Under the pieces are notes generated by a model that saw nothing but the letters and a program-made list of their open reading frames with translations, was not told where the DNA came from and made no database searches. From positions 1 through 16,978 of the forward strand of contig JAHJXD010000032.1 of the NCBI GenBank assembly GCA_018827685.1: DNA of 16,978 bases. Direction: 5' to 3'. A program made the translations under genes and the position numbers. This document shows positions 6,358-12,371 of this stretch, piece after piece; positions within the stretch are counted from its first letter, which is position 1, and each line of letters starts with the position of its first letter. This DNA is from Patescibacteria group bacterium (GTDB lineage Bacteria; Patescibacteriota; Patescibacteriia; Patescibacteriales; GWC2-42-12).

Positions 6358-6672
6358 TTATTTATTCTTAATAATCAACTGTTCAATTTCTTCTTGATTA
6401 CCATAGCCTATTTTTTTATCAACTACTTTACCGTTGTGAAAAACCAAAAAGGTTGGAATGCTCATAACATTATATTGATGGGCTATTTCCTGATTTTCAT
6501 CTATGTTGAGCTTTCCAATCTTAATATTTTTGTCTTTATTATTTTTGATTATTTCATCTATTATTGAGGACATAATCTGACAAGGACCGCACCATAAAGC
6601 AAAAAAATCAACTAATACTAAACCAGCAAAACCCTCAACTTCTAACTTAAAATTATCTTTATTAAATATCAT
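6358..6672 (-). CDS. trxA: thioredoxin
   Basis: A 104-residue single-domain thioredoxin that reduces protein disulfides. The active site is ALWCGPCQI (25-33) with C28 and C31. DFFALW matches the conserved strand before it, the cis-proline loop is MSIPTF (70-75), and IGYGNQEEIEQLI near the C-terminus fits the last helix. Length is normal. No signal peptide is seen, so it is cytoplasmic. It is followed by the twin palindromes and trxB, giving a complete NADPH-TrxB-TrxA system in one place. The 92 nt upstream contain the decayed end of the pyr cluster, so trxA probably has its own promoter there; a weak TTGTTC / TAATCA pair with 17-nt spacing can be seen on the minus strand. Confidence 0.95.
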   Translation of the reverse strand: MIFNKDNFKLEVEGFAGLVLVDFFALWCGPCQIMSSIIDEIIKNNKDKNIKIGKLNIDENQEIAHQYNVMSIPTFLVFHNGKVVDKKIGYGNQEEIEQLIIKNK

Positions 6673-6764
6673 ATACTTTGATTAGAGTTTTAGATAGAAC
6701 AGAACAATTAGTTAATCTTTTAGTGGTATTTGCTGAACAAAATCCCATAAAGTACCCCCTCGGT

Positions 6765-6812
6765 TTACACGAAAAAATCTTCATACAGTTGGTCCAGAAA
6801 CTCAGTTTTCAT
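6765..6812 (-). pseudogene. truncated start of a gene after pyrK, possibly a pyrE remnant
   Basis: An ATG at 6812 overlaps the pyrK end by 11 nt, exactly as pyrK overlaps pyrD, and has a strong AAGGAG ribosome-binding site. The frame reads MKTEFLDQLYEDFFV and stops after 15 codons. Directly beyond the stop the same frame reads TEGVLYGILFSKYH before another stop, which loosely recalls the start of orotate phosphoribosyltransferases (…TGVLYGHFLLSSGKH…). The gene start thus looks genuine but the body is lost. The pyrE identity is a guess from two short stretches and the pyr context. Confidence 0.5.
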
Positions 6813-7599
6813 GGTTTCGCTTCTCCTTTTGTATTACCTCAATAGATTCCCATCCACCTGTAGCATCTAACCTGCGGTGCCCAAAATCCGGATTATTGAG
6901 AAGATAAAGACCGTCGAAAACTGGTCCATCTACGCAAACTCGAGTTGGACCACATACACATTGTCCACAAATCCCTATACCACATTTCATATATCGTTCT
7001 ATGGCCACCTGACAATCCACGCCAAGAGATTGGGAAATTCTCATTGTTTTTACTATCAATGGTTCAGGACCACAACAATATACCATTTTACAACCTTGCT
7101 GTTGGATAAGTGCTTCAAGATCATCAGTAGGAACCCCTTTTTTTCCGCCAGACCCATCTACCGTATAGAAATTGAGGCGTGGAAAACGTTTTTGATATAT
7201 GCGGTTCTTTGCGGTGTTTTCGCCATAGAATATTGGTGCGTGTGAAAATAAATCCGCAATAGGAGCTAAACAGGCAAAACCAACGCCCCCAGCGACCAGG
7301 CAACAATTTTCAGCCAGTTTAAACGCTTTTCCATAAGGACCCCGAACACCAACTGATGCTCCCACATCCAAACCTGATAGCCTGCGGGAAAAGTTACCTC
7401 TTCGTCGCACAGTTATCATTACCCCCTCACGATCACTTCCTGCGATAGAAAATGGTTTTTCATCAACACCAGGTATCCATATCATTAGAAATTGCCCTGG
7501 CGCAAAATCAATTTGAACGGCTAAATGTAAAGTTACGGCTTGATCATTCTCTATCGTACGGTTTATGATGCGTACATTTTTTGGTAAATCATACTTCAT
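6802..7599 (-). CDS. pyrK: dihydroorotate dehydrogenase electron-transfer subunit
   Basis: A 265-residue PyrK, the FAD/[2Fe-2S] subunit that lets class 1B dihydroorotate dehydrogenase use NAD+. The N-terminal flavodoxin-reductase-like barrel includes KPFSIAG (48-54), the FAD-binding segment. CCLVAGGVGFACLAPI (99-114) and YCCGPEPL (174-181) form the NAD half. The iron-sulfur ligands are C206, C211, C214 and C222 in CGIGICGQCVCG...VCVDGPVF, in canonical spacing. The tail contains FGHRRLDATGG, resembling archaeal-type and some bacterial PyrK. Start ATG at 7599 overlaps the pyrD stop by 11 nt, so the two are translationally coupled. Base composition is visibly GC-richer than the flanking trx genes, suggesting transfer. 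Confidence 0.94.
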   Translation of the reverse strand: MKYDLPKNVRIINRTIENDQAVTLHLAVQIDFAPGQFLMIWIPGVDEKPFSIAGSDREGVMITVRRRGNFSRRLSGLDVGASVGVRGPYGKAFKLAENCCLVAGGVGFACLAPIADLFSHAPIFYGENTAKNRIYQKRFPRLNFYTVDGSGGKKGVPTDDLEALIQQQGCKMVYCCGPEPLIVKTMRISQSLGVDCQVAIERYMKCGIGICGQCVCGPTRVCVDGPVFDGLYLLNNPDFGHRRLDATGGWESIEVIQKEKRNHEN

Positions 7600-8515
7600 G
7601 GGCCAATCCTCTTATGTCCGCTATGGACGATACGCCTCGTTCTAAAAGCAACTGCTTTATCTCTTCTGTTATCTCTTGAAAAACAGATAAACCCCGAGAT
7701 AATACTGCTGTTCCTATCCCAACAGCACTTGCACCCGCCATTATCATTTCGATGACATCACGACCAGTAGAAACGCCTCCTGTACCAATAATTGGCATGT
7801 CGACAGCTTTGTAAAGCTGAAAGACGGCTGCTACTGCAAGAGGTTTAATCGCCGGCCCGCTAATTCCGCCCATGCCAAATCCCAAATATGGCTTTCCACT
7901 ATCGATGTCAATCAACATGCCTGGTCCAACCGTGTTTACGGCAGTAATGCCATAAGCACCGGCAGCCTTTGCAGCTAAAGCCATTTCGACTAAATCATTT
8001 GCTGCAGGCGGGACTTTTACTAATAGCGGCTTAGAAGTGTTAGAACAAATTGCCGACACAATCCGGAATACTGCGTCAGGATTATCCTGATTGCCCATTT
8101 TTCCATATTCTGGTGTATGTGGACAAGACAACGGTACCTCGAGGGCACTAAATTCCAACTTGTCAAACTCGATTGCAACTCGGGAAAAATCTTCAACACA
8201 AGTACCTATTATTGAACCTATAACTGGACAACCGATTTCATGTAGATCGCTGAATTCTTGAACAGCTTTCTCAAGCCCCGGATTTGAATATCCAACGGCA
8301 TTTATTAGGCCATGTCCAAAGGCAAGAACAGTTGGATTTGGGTGACCTTTGCGTGGATCTACGCTAATGGATTTAATAGTAACAGCGCCAGCCCCATTCT
8401 GAGATACCATTCTTAACAGATTACGCGTAGTCCCCAGGATCCCTGATGCAAGAATTATAGGATTCTTTAGCATGCAACCAAACAATTCAACCGACAGGTC
8501 AAGATTTTTTATCAT
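7589..8515 (-). CDS. pyrD: dihydroorotate dehydrogenase, class 1B catalytic subunit
   Basis: A 308-residue TIM-barrel flavoprotein that oxidises dihydroorotate to orotate in UMP synthesis. It shows NPIILASGILG (18-28), the FMN/orotate-contacting TIKSIS (46-51), NAVGYSNPG (72-80) and the catalytic cysteine C131 in EVPLSCPHTPEYG. A cysteine here, rather than serine, marks class 1. The phosphate-binding C-terminal GTGGVSTGRDVIEMIMAGA and VGIGTAVL are intact. The usual ELNVSCP reads EVPLSCP, a local change of the Asn. The PyrK partner follows with an 11-nt overlap, which confirms class 1B. Local 60-base spot counts give about 43-53% GC against 20-35% in most trxB stretches. Most Patescibacteria lack de novo pyrimidine synthesis, so this pair may be acquired. 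Confidence 0.95.
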   Translation of the reverse strand: MIKNLDLSVELFGCMLKNPIILASGILGTTRNLLRMVSQNGAGAVTIKSISVDPRKGHPNPTVLAFGHGLINAVGYSNPGLEKAVQEFSDLHEIGCPVIGSIIGTCVEDFSRVAIEFDKLEFSALEVPLSCPHTPEYGKMGNQDNPDAVFRIVSAICSNTSKPLLVKVPPAANDLVEMALAAKAAGAYGITAVNTVGPGMLIDIDSGKPYLGFGMGGISGPAIKPLAVAAVFQLYKAVDMPIIGTGGVSTGRDVIEMIMAGASAVGIGTAVLSRGLSVFQEITEEIKQLLLERGVSSIADIRGLAHEV

Positions 8516-8634
8516 ACCCTGAATTTAATAAATTATTTTCAACTCTATACAATACATTATTTTTTAACATATTGCGCTCTTATAGTGTCAACTGTAACAT
8601 GGACGAGGCGGAATGTTTGACTAATTCTCTAAAG

Positions 8635-8707
8635 TGGACCGTACCGGACTTGAACCGGTGACCTCCTCGATGCCATCGAGGCGCGCTACCAGCTGCGCTA
8701 ACGGCCC
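8635..8707 (-). tRNA. tRNA-Ala (GGC)
   Basis: Acceptor GGGCCGT pairs with ACGGTCC and includes the G3-U70 wobble, the main identity element of alanine tRNAs. D-stem is GCGC/GCGC. Anticodon stem CCTCG/CGAGG encloses loop ATGGCAT, anticodon GGC. T-stem ACCGG/CCGGT encloses TTCAAGT. Discriminator is A; CCA is not encoded. Its 3' end faces pyrD, which starts 119 nt downstream, a typical place for acquired DNA to lie. Confidence 0.95.
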
Positions 8708-8734
8708 TCACGCACATACTTAAGATCTGTAGGT

Positions 8735-8770
8735 CTGTGGCCCAATGCCATATTGGGCATAAATTTCCAA
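8735..8770 (+). repeat. 36-bp repeat, exact reverse complement of 2819-2854
   Basis: It starts CTGTGGCCCAATGCC and ends GGGCATAAATTTCCAA, containing the ATTGGGC/GCCCAAT stem. It lies 27 nt upstream of the tRNA-Ala (which runs the other way from here). Bases before it (GGT) differ by one from the family GGGACTGT arm. Confidence 0.75.
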
Positions 8771-8784
8771 CCAAATTATGAATT

Positions 8785-8880
8785 GTGCTGTATTCTAAAA
8801 TTAGTTCGAACGCATTTCGCCGCCTGCGGCGGCGAAAAAAGCCCCCCGCAAAAATCCGAAAATGCGGCGGAGCCGCACCG
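8785..8880. repeat. left arm of 96-bp imperfect inverted repeat flanking the exchanger gene
   Basis: It aligns without gaps to the reverse complement of 10005-10100, with 13 differences in 96 positions. It is far more GC-rich than its surroundings and holds two hairpins: CGCCGCC/GGCGGCG (8818-8834) and GCGGC/GCCGC (8864-8876). Gene-sized frames across it are artefacts of its low-complexity GC composition. Confidence 0.8.
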
Positions 8881-8882
8881 CT

Positions 8883-8910
8883 GACAATTTCAAGTTTTTC
8901 TTTGGCGGCA
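8883..8910 (-). pseudogene. 28-bp fragment of a serine recombinase gene (N-terminal region)
   Basis: The reverse complement is identical over 28 nt to 10321-10348 in the intact recombinase, encoding AAKEKLEIV in the same frame. It sits directly against the exchanger stop codon (8911) on one side and the GC-rich repeat arm on the other. It looks like the last remnant of a second recombinase gene that once followed the exchanger in the same direction. Confidence 0.65.
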
Positions 8911-9906
8911 TTAAAACCAATTGAAAAGTTTTGCGACAAAAAGAACGTAAACCGAAAGATAAAACGCGCCTTCCCACATATGAATTCTTCTAGAAATACC
9001 AGAGATGACAAAAAGAAGCGTCGCAAGGGCCATGGTTGGGACACCAATAGTAAAGATTTGATTATCTACAGGAAGAACGCGAAATAAACCTGGTAAACCT
9101 ATGACAACTAAAGTATTGAAAACATTTGAACCAAAAATATTTCCAAGCGCGATTTCTGATTTCTTTTGGAGAGCTGCTTTCACGGAGACCAAGAGTTCGG
9201 GTAAAGAGGTACCAACTGCAACGGCAGTAATAGCAATCACGCCGGTTGCAATGTTCAGCATCGTAGATAGATTCACCAATGCGTCAATGAGATATTTTGC
9301 ACCAAAAACCAAACCGAGGATACCAACAACTAAAAGAATAAAATCTTTCGCAATGAGTTTTGGTCGGATAAATTCTTCTTTCTTGTGGGCGATGATGTTT
9401 TTTCTTCTTTCTTGTCGCGATGGCAGGAGCTCAGCGTTTTCATCTGTATCTTCGGTGTCTTTATGCAAAACAGTGTAAAGCAAATATATGCCGTATGTAA
9501 CAAGCATTAAAAGAGATTCACCAAAAGTAATTTGTTTATCCCACACGATACCCAAAAGCAAAACTGTACTAATGGCAAGAAGTGGAAGATCTAAATCAAT
9601 TAAACTTTTTGTAACTATGAGTCGTCTACCAATGACAGCAGAAACACCAACAATAAGTAAAATATTTGCGATATTTGAACCTATTGCGTTTGCGGCAACG
9701 ACATCTGGTACCCCCTTGAATACAGCTACAAAAGATGAAATGAGTTCTGGAAAAGATGTGCCAACTCCGACAATGGTAACACCCACAATAAAAGGAGAGA
9801 GGCCAAGAGCAAGCCCAATTTTTTCTGCGCTTGCAATTAACCAATCAGCGCCTTTTACGAGTACTGCTAATGAAATAATAAATACAATTATCCAAAATAT
9901 GATCAT
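8911..9906 (-). CDS. CaCA-family sodium/calcium exchanger (YrbG-like)
   Basis: A 331-residue inner-membrane antiporter with about ten hydrophobic segments and the internal two-fold repeat of the CaCA family. The alpha-1 motif has GVGTSFPELISSF (about 47-59) and NAIGSNIANILLIVG (about 73-87). The alpha-2 motif has AVGTSLPELLVSV and GNIFGSNVFNTLVVIG in the C-terminal half. Both GTS-PEL acidic residues, which bind the cation, are present. A charged cytoplasmic loop (HKDTEDTDENAELLPSRQERRKN) separates the halves. Likely role is Na+- or K+-coupled Ca2+ export; direction and ion are inferred from the family. The gene lies alone between recombinase fragments and inverted GC-rich repeats, so it appears to be cargo of a mobile segment. 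Start ATG at 9906. Confidence 0.92.
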   Translation of the reverse strand: MIIFWIIVFIISLAVLVKGADWLIASAEKIGLALGLSPFIVGVTIVGVGTSFPELISSFVAVFKGVPDVVAANAIGSNIANILLIVGVSAVIGRRLIVTKSLIDLDLPLLAISTVLLLGIVWDKQITFGESLLMLVTYGIYLLYTVLHKDTEDTDENAELLPSRQERRKNIIAHKKEEFIRPKLIAKDFILLVVGILGLVFGAKYLIDALVNLSTMLNIATGVIAITAVAVGTSLPELLVSVKAALQKKSEIALGNIFGSNVFNTLVVIGLPGLFRVLPVDNQIFTIGVPTMALATLLFVISGISRRIHMWEGAFYLSVYVLFVAKLFNWF

Positions 9907-9917
9907 ACAATTTGTGT

Positions 9918-9998
9918 TTAATATTTATAAAAAATTTTCTTTCCCCAAAAATTCAAAATATGGTTCGAGCCGATGTTTTTAATAGATTCTTTGGCAGT
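9918..9998 (-). pseudogene. 3'-terminal fragment of a serine recombinase gene
   Basis: The minus-strand frame ending with TAA at 9920-9918 reads AKESIKNIGSNHILNFWGKK and then IFYKY. KNIGSNHIL is identical to residues 446-454 of the intact recombinase, and 26 of 28 bases match (9955-9982 against 11562-11589). It stops 11 nt before the exchanger start and is cut off on its other side by the GC-rich repeat arm near 10005. It indicates that a recombinase gene once lay immediately upstream of the exchanger. Confidence 0.65.
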
Positions 9999-10004
9999 TT
10001 TTAT

Positions 10005-10100
10005 CGGCGCGGCTCCGCCGCATTTTCAGAATTTCGCGGGGGGTTTTCCTCGCCGCCTGTGGCGGCGAAATGCGTTCGGACTAATTCAAGAATACAGCAC
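10005..10100. repeat. right arm of the 96-bp imperfect inverted repeat flanking the exchanger gene
   Basis: Partner of 8785-8880 (83 of 96 positions match when reversed). It carries the same GCGGC/GCCGC and CGCCGCC/GGCGGCG hairpins. Its last four bases, GCAC, are also the first bases of the neighbouring 93-bp repeat, so the two repeat systems meet or overlap here. Confidence 0.8.
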
Positions 10101-10189
10101 CAGTAAGGAATTTGCAAGCGGTTTCGGTTCGCCTCGCTTCGCTCGGCGACCAATTTGTATTGAATTTTGGGCGAAAAAATCAGTTGGCG
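10097..10189. repeat. left arm of 93-bp inverted repeat around the serine recombinase
   Basis: It aligns without gaps to the reverse complement of 11597-11689, with about 75 of 93 positions matching. The mismatches are concentrated in one 17-bp block and one 9-bp block. Identical blocks include GCACCAGTAAGGAA, TTCGCCTCGCTTCGCTCGG with the following GCGACCAA, and AATTTTGGGCGAAAAAATCA. The first block reproduces the 3' end of the tRNA-Arg and what follows it. Confidence 0.78.
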
Positions 10190-10228
10190 ATTTCGTTCAG
10201 GGAAAAGAAAAATTTTAATCAAATCATT

Positions 10229-11764
10229 ATGAAGTATTTTATCTACGCAAGAAAATCTACAGAAGAAGATGACCGGCAAGTGCTTTCGATTGAAGCTCAA
10301 CTTGTTGAGCTAAAAGAATTTGCCGCCAAAGAAAAACTTGAAATTGTCGCTTCCTTTCAGGAAGCAAAAACTGCCAAAGAACCTGGGCGAACGAAGTTCG
10401 CCGAAATGTTGTCATATATTGAAAAAGGAAAGGCAGACGGAATTATATCATGGCACCCCGACAGATTAGCGAGGAATAGCGTTGATGGCGGGAAAATAAT
10501 TCATTTCGTAGATCGCGGCTTGATTAAGTCCCTTAAATTTCCCACTTTTTGGTTTGAGCCAACGCCGCAAGGTTTGTTCATGCTCAACATTGCTTTTGGC
10601 CAAAGTAAATATTTTGTAGATAATTTGCGAGAGAATGTGAAGCGAGGACTACGACAAAAAATCAGAAATGGTGTTTGGCCCGGCTGGGCGCCAGTGGGTT
10701 ATTTGAATAATCCTAAAACTAGAATGATTGATATTGACCGAGAAAAATTTGGCAAAGTGAAAAAACTTTTTCAACTTTATGCCACTGGCGAATATACTCT
10801 AAAATCTCTCGCAAATTGGTGTAAAGAAAATGGTGTGCGTGGAAATCTCGGCAAAAAGATTGCAATCGGGAATATCCAAAAAATCCTACAAAATATTTTC
10901 TACATTGGTTTAATGAAATATCGCGGGGAAATTTTTGAAGGAAAGCACGAGCCACTAATTTCAAAGAAACTTTTTGATAAGTGCCAAGAAGTAATGAGTA
11001 AGCGGGGCAAAGTCCAAGAAGTTAGAAAACATAATTTTGCTTTTCTTGGCCTGCTAAAATGTGCTTCTTGCGGCGCGAGTATAACTGCCGAAATCCAAAA
11101 AGGACATAATTATTATCGTTGCACTAAAAAGAAAGGTGCCTGCCAAGAAAAGCATTATCTTCGTGAAGAAGCATTAGGTGAGCAAATCAAAAACTTCCTT
11201 CAAAAAGTTTCTTTGTCGAGCCAAGATACCGAGAAAATTTTGGCGGCGTTGGATAGCGAACAAGAACAAGCAAAACAACAGGCACAATCAAAAATTGAAA
11301 GCATGAAAGAGCAATTAAAACAAGTGGAAACAAAATTAGTAAAACTGCTCGATGTATTTTTGACTGACGCTTTATCCATAGAAGAATACGCCGCCAAAAA
11401 ACAGGAATTGTTATCCCAAAAAGTTTCGATATCCGAGAAAATAACCGACTTTGAACAAAACGGATTGTCTTGGCTCGAACCGGCTCGTGAATTTGTTTTA
11501 TCGCTTAATCAAGCCGCAAAAATAGTGGAAACCGAAAACAAAAAAGAAATGACAACATTTCTTAAAAATATCGGCTCGAACCACATTTTACAAAACCGCC
11601 AATTGATTTTTTCGCCCAAAATTCCTTACGATTTGGTCGCCGAGCGAAGCGAGGCGAAACACCGAAATTTGATTTTTCCTTACTGGTGCCCTTGGCAGGA
11701 ATCGAACCTGCGTCTAGGGCTTAGGAGTCCCTTGTTCTATCCACTGAACTACAAGAGCAGATAG
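10229..11764 (+). CDS. large serine recombinase (integrase), C-terminus running into tRNA-Arg antisense
   Basis: The ATG at 10229 gives 511 residues starting MKYFIYARKSTEEDD; upstream in-frame codons fall inside the inverted repeat and are not used. The catalytic domain has YARKST with nucleophile S10 and the arginine motif DRLARNS (78-84). The recombinase domain spans about 150-260. A zinc ribbon with C278, C281, C298 and C305 follows, then a coiled coil (about 340-410). Such enzymes integrate or excise DNA at short att sites. Residues 457-487 are encoded by the right inverted-repeat arm, and about 486-511 (WQESNLRLGLRS...) are merely the antisense of tRNA-Arg, so the native C-terminus was probably different. 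Weak ribosome-binding site. Catalytic residues are intact, so the protein may be active. Confidence 0.9.
   Translation: MKYFIYARKSTEEDDRQVLSIEAQLVELKEFAAKEKLEIVASFQEAKTAKEPGRTKFAEMLSYIEKGKADGIISWHPDRLARNSVDGGKIIHFVDRGLIKSLKFPTFWFEPTPQGLFMLNIAFGQSKYFVDNLRENVKRGLRQKIRNGVWPGWAPVGYLNNPKTRMIDIDREKFGKVKKLFQLYATGEYTLKSLANWCKENGVRGNLGKKIAIGNIQKILQNIFYIGLMKYRGEIFEGKHEPLISKKLFDKCQEVMSKRGKVQEVRKHNFAFLGLLKCASCGASITAEIQKGHNYYRCTKKKGACQEKHYLREEALGEQIKNFLQKVSLSSQDTEKILAALDSEQEQAKQQAQSKIESMKEQLKQVETKLVKLLDVFLTDALSIEEYAAKKQELLSQKVSISEKITDFEQNGLSWLEPAREFVLSLNQAAKIVETENKKEMTTFLKNIGSNHILQNRQLIFSPKIPYDLVAERSEAKHRNLIFPYWCPWQESNLRLGLRSPLFYPLNYKSR
11597..11689. repeat. right arm of the 93-bp inverted repeat, inside the recombinase 3' end and reaching the tRNA-Arg
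   Basis: Inverted partner of 10097-10189. It encodes recombinase residues about 457-487 on the plus strand and covers the last six bases of the tRNA-Arg (GCACCA) on the minus strand. The central GCGAGCGAAGCGAGGC block is itself nearly palindromic. Confidence 0.78.
11684..11758 (-). tRNA. tRNA-Arg (CCT) with encoded CCA
   Basis: Acceptor GCTCTTG pairs with CAAGGGC (one G-U), discriminator A, then CCA encoded in the DNA. D-stem is GTTC/GAAC. Anticodon stem AGGGA/GCCCT has an A-G mismatch at the pair closing the loop CTCCTAA, anticodon CCT. T-stem GCAGG/CCTGC encloses TTCGATT. It is convergent with and overlapped by the recombinase frame. The other two tRNAs in the window lack an encoded CCA. 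Confidence 0.93.
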
Positions 11765-11790
11765 GTTGCGAGAACCTTCGGCGCCTTTAG

Positions 11791-11819
11791 TGGGACTGTC
11801 GCAGAATCACACAGTCCCA
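11791..11819. repeat. GGGACTGT-family hairpin upstream of tRNA-Arg
   Basis: TGGGACTGT (11791-11799) and ACAGTCCCA (11811-11819) form a perfect 9-bp stem with an 11-nt loop, 33 nt upstream of the tRNA-Arg 5' end. Confidence 0.7.
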
Positions 11820-11906
11820 TAATAGCACCATCCACGACTAGCTTGTAATAAATATTAGACTTGTTGCTTATTAAGACTTTAAAATTGATTTTTTGCGATT
11901 TTTAAA

Positions 11907-12117
11907 CTAATATTAGCTAAAAAAATAGCAAAATCGCATTTAGCTAATATTAGCCAAATTATTTATTTAGCAACATGTCTATTAAACAAAACAACCTTCT
12001 CCTAAGTTTTAAAGTTGCTTATTAAGCTTGTGGCCAAAATTACCAACCCTTTTAAAATTACCGCTAACCTTAGCCTTTTTATTTCAAAAATCAAAATAGT
12101 CTATGCTAATATTAGCA
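11907..12117. promoter_or_regulatory. cluster of GCTAATATTAGC palindromes
   Basis: Perfect 12-bp palindromes lie at 11943-11954 and 12105-12116 (14 bp with flanks, 12104-12117). A 10-bp core is at 11907-11916 and an imperfect GCTAACCTTAGC at 12063-12074. The same palindrome is upstream of trxB at 6252-6263. They lie 180-390 bp upstream of the bactofilin promoter, so they may serve as operators or be repeat remnants. Confidence 0.45.
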
Positions 12118-12298
12118 ATTAGCCATAATCGCTTAATTATACCTCACTCCTGCCGTAAAAACCTAAAAAAATAAAACTTTCCTCTTCTCATAAACCATGG
12201 CGCCTGGGGAAGCGTGAGGATAAACACCATATTATGGACATTTTGGGTATAATTTTGCTATTTTAATTCCAATTACATAATAACTTATTTATTTTATT

Positions 12299-12327
12299 TT
12301 GACAAACCTGCTGAACTTACTTAAAAT
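12299..12327 (+). promoter_or_regulatory. sigma-70-type promoter for the bactofilin gene
   Basis: TTGACA (12299-12304) and TAAAAT (12322-12327) are separated by exactly 17 nt. Transcription would begin near 12334 and give a leader of about 180 nt that contains the whole MITE-like copy B. Confidence 0.65.
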
Positions 12328-12371
12328 GAGTATGGAGCTGTGGCCCCATCTAAATAACTTATAATTTACAT

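Larger units (their letters stand above)
11765..12298. other. non-coding, palindrome-rich region upstream of the bactofilin promoter
   Basis: No reading frame of note. It holds the GGGACTGT hairpin (11791-11819), a 9-bp inverted repeat TGCGATTTT/AAAATCGCA (11894-11902 and 11930-11938), and the GCTAATATTAGC cluster (11907-12117). It also holds two copies of GTTGCTTATTAAG (about 11863 and 12013) and a CCTCAC...GTGAGG pair (about 12143 and 12214). A structured RNA cannot be excluded, but I recognise none. Confidence 0.5.

Noticed and set aside
6877..7245. 122-residue plus-strand frame opposite pyrK
   Set aside because: It is a shadow of the well-conserved PyrK coding sequence.
8563..8591. TTGACA on the minus strand upstream of pyrD considered as its promoter
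   Set aside because: No acceptable -10 lies 16-18 nt downstream; the closest candidates are TATGTT at 14 nt or GTTAAA at 17 nt.
8580..9047. 155-residue minus-strand frame across tRNA-Ala, the GC-rich repeat and the recombinase fragment
   Set aside because: It runs through the tRNA antisense-free strand, a repeat arm and overlaps the end of the exchanger gene. Its only protein-like part is the AAKEKLEIV fragment, so it is a chance frame.
9488..9982. Plus-strand frames of 164 and 125 residues opposite the exchanger (also 9101-9478)
   Set aside because: They lie antisense to a gene with intact exchanger motifs on the minus strand and show no recognisable protein features.
10112..10228. N-terminal extension of the recombinase from a TTG codon
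   Set aside because: The extra 39 residues are encoded by the inverted-repeat arm, while the serine recombinase family begins at MKYFIYARKS (10229).
12140..12220. CCTCAC...GTGAGG pairing considered as a structured RNA (SRP-like or riboswitch)
   Set aside because: Only the six-base outer pairing is convincing; no conserved RNA core could be recognised.
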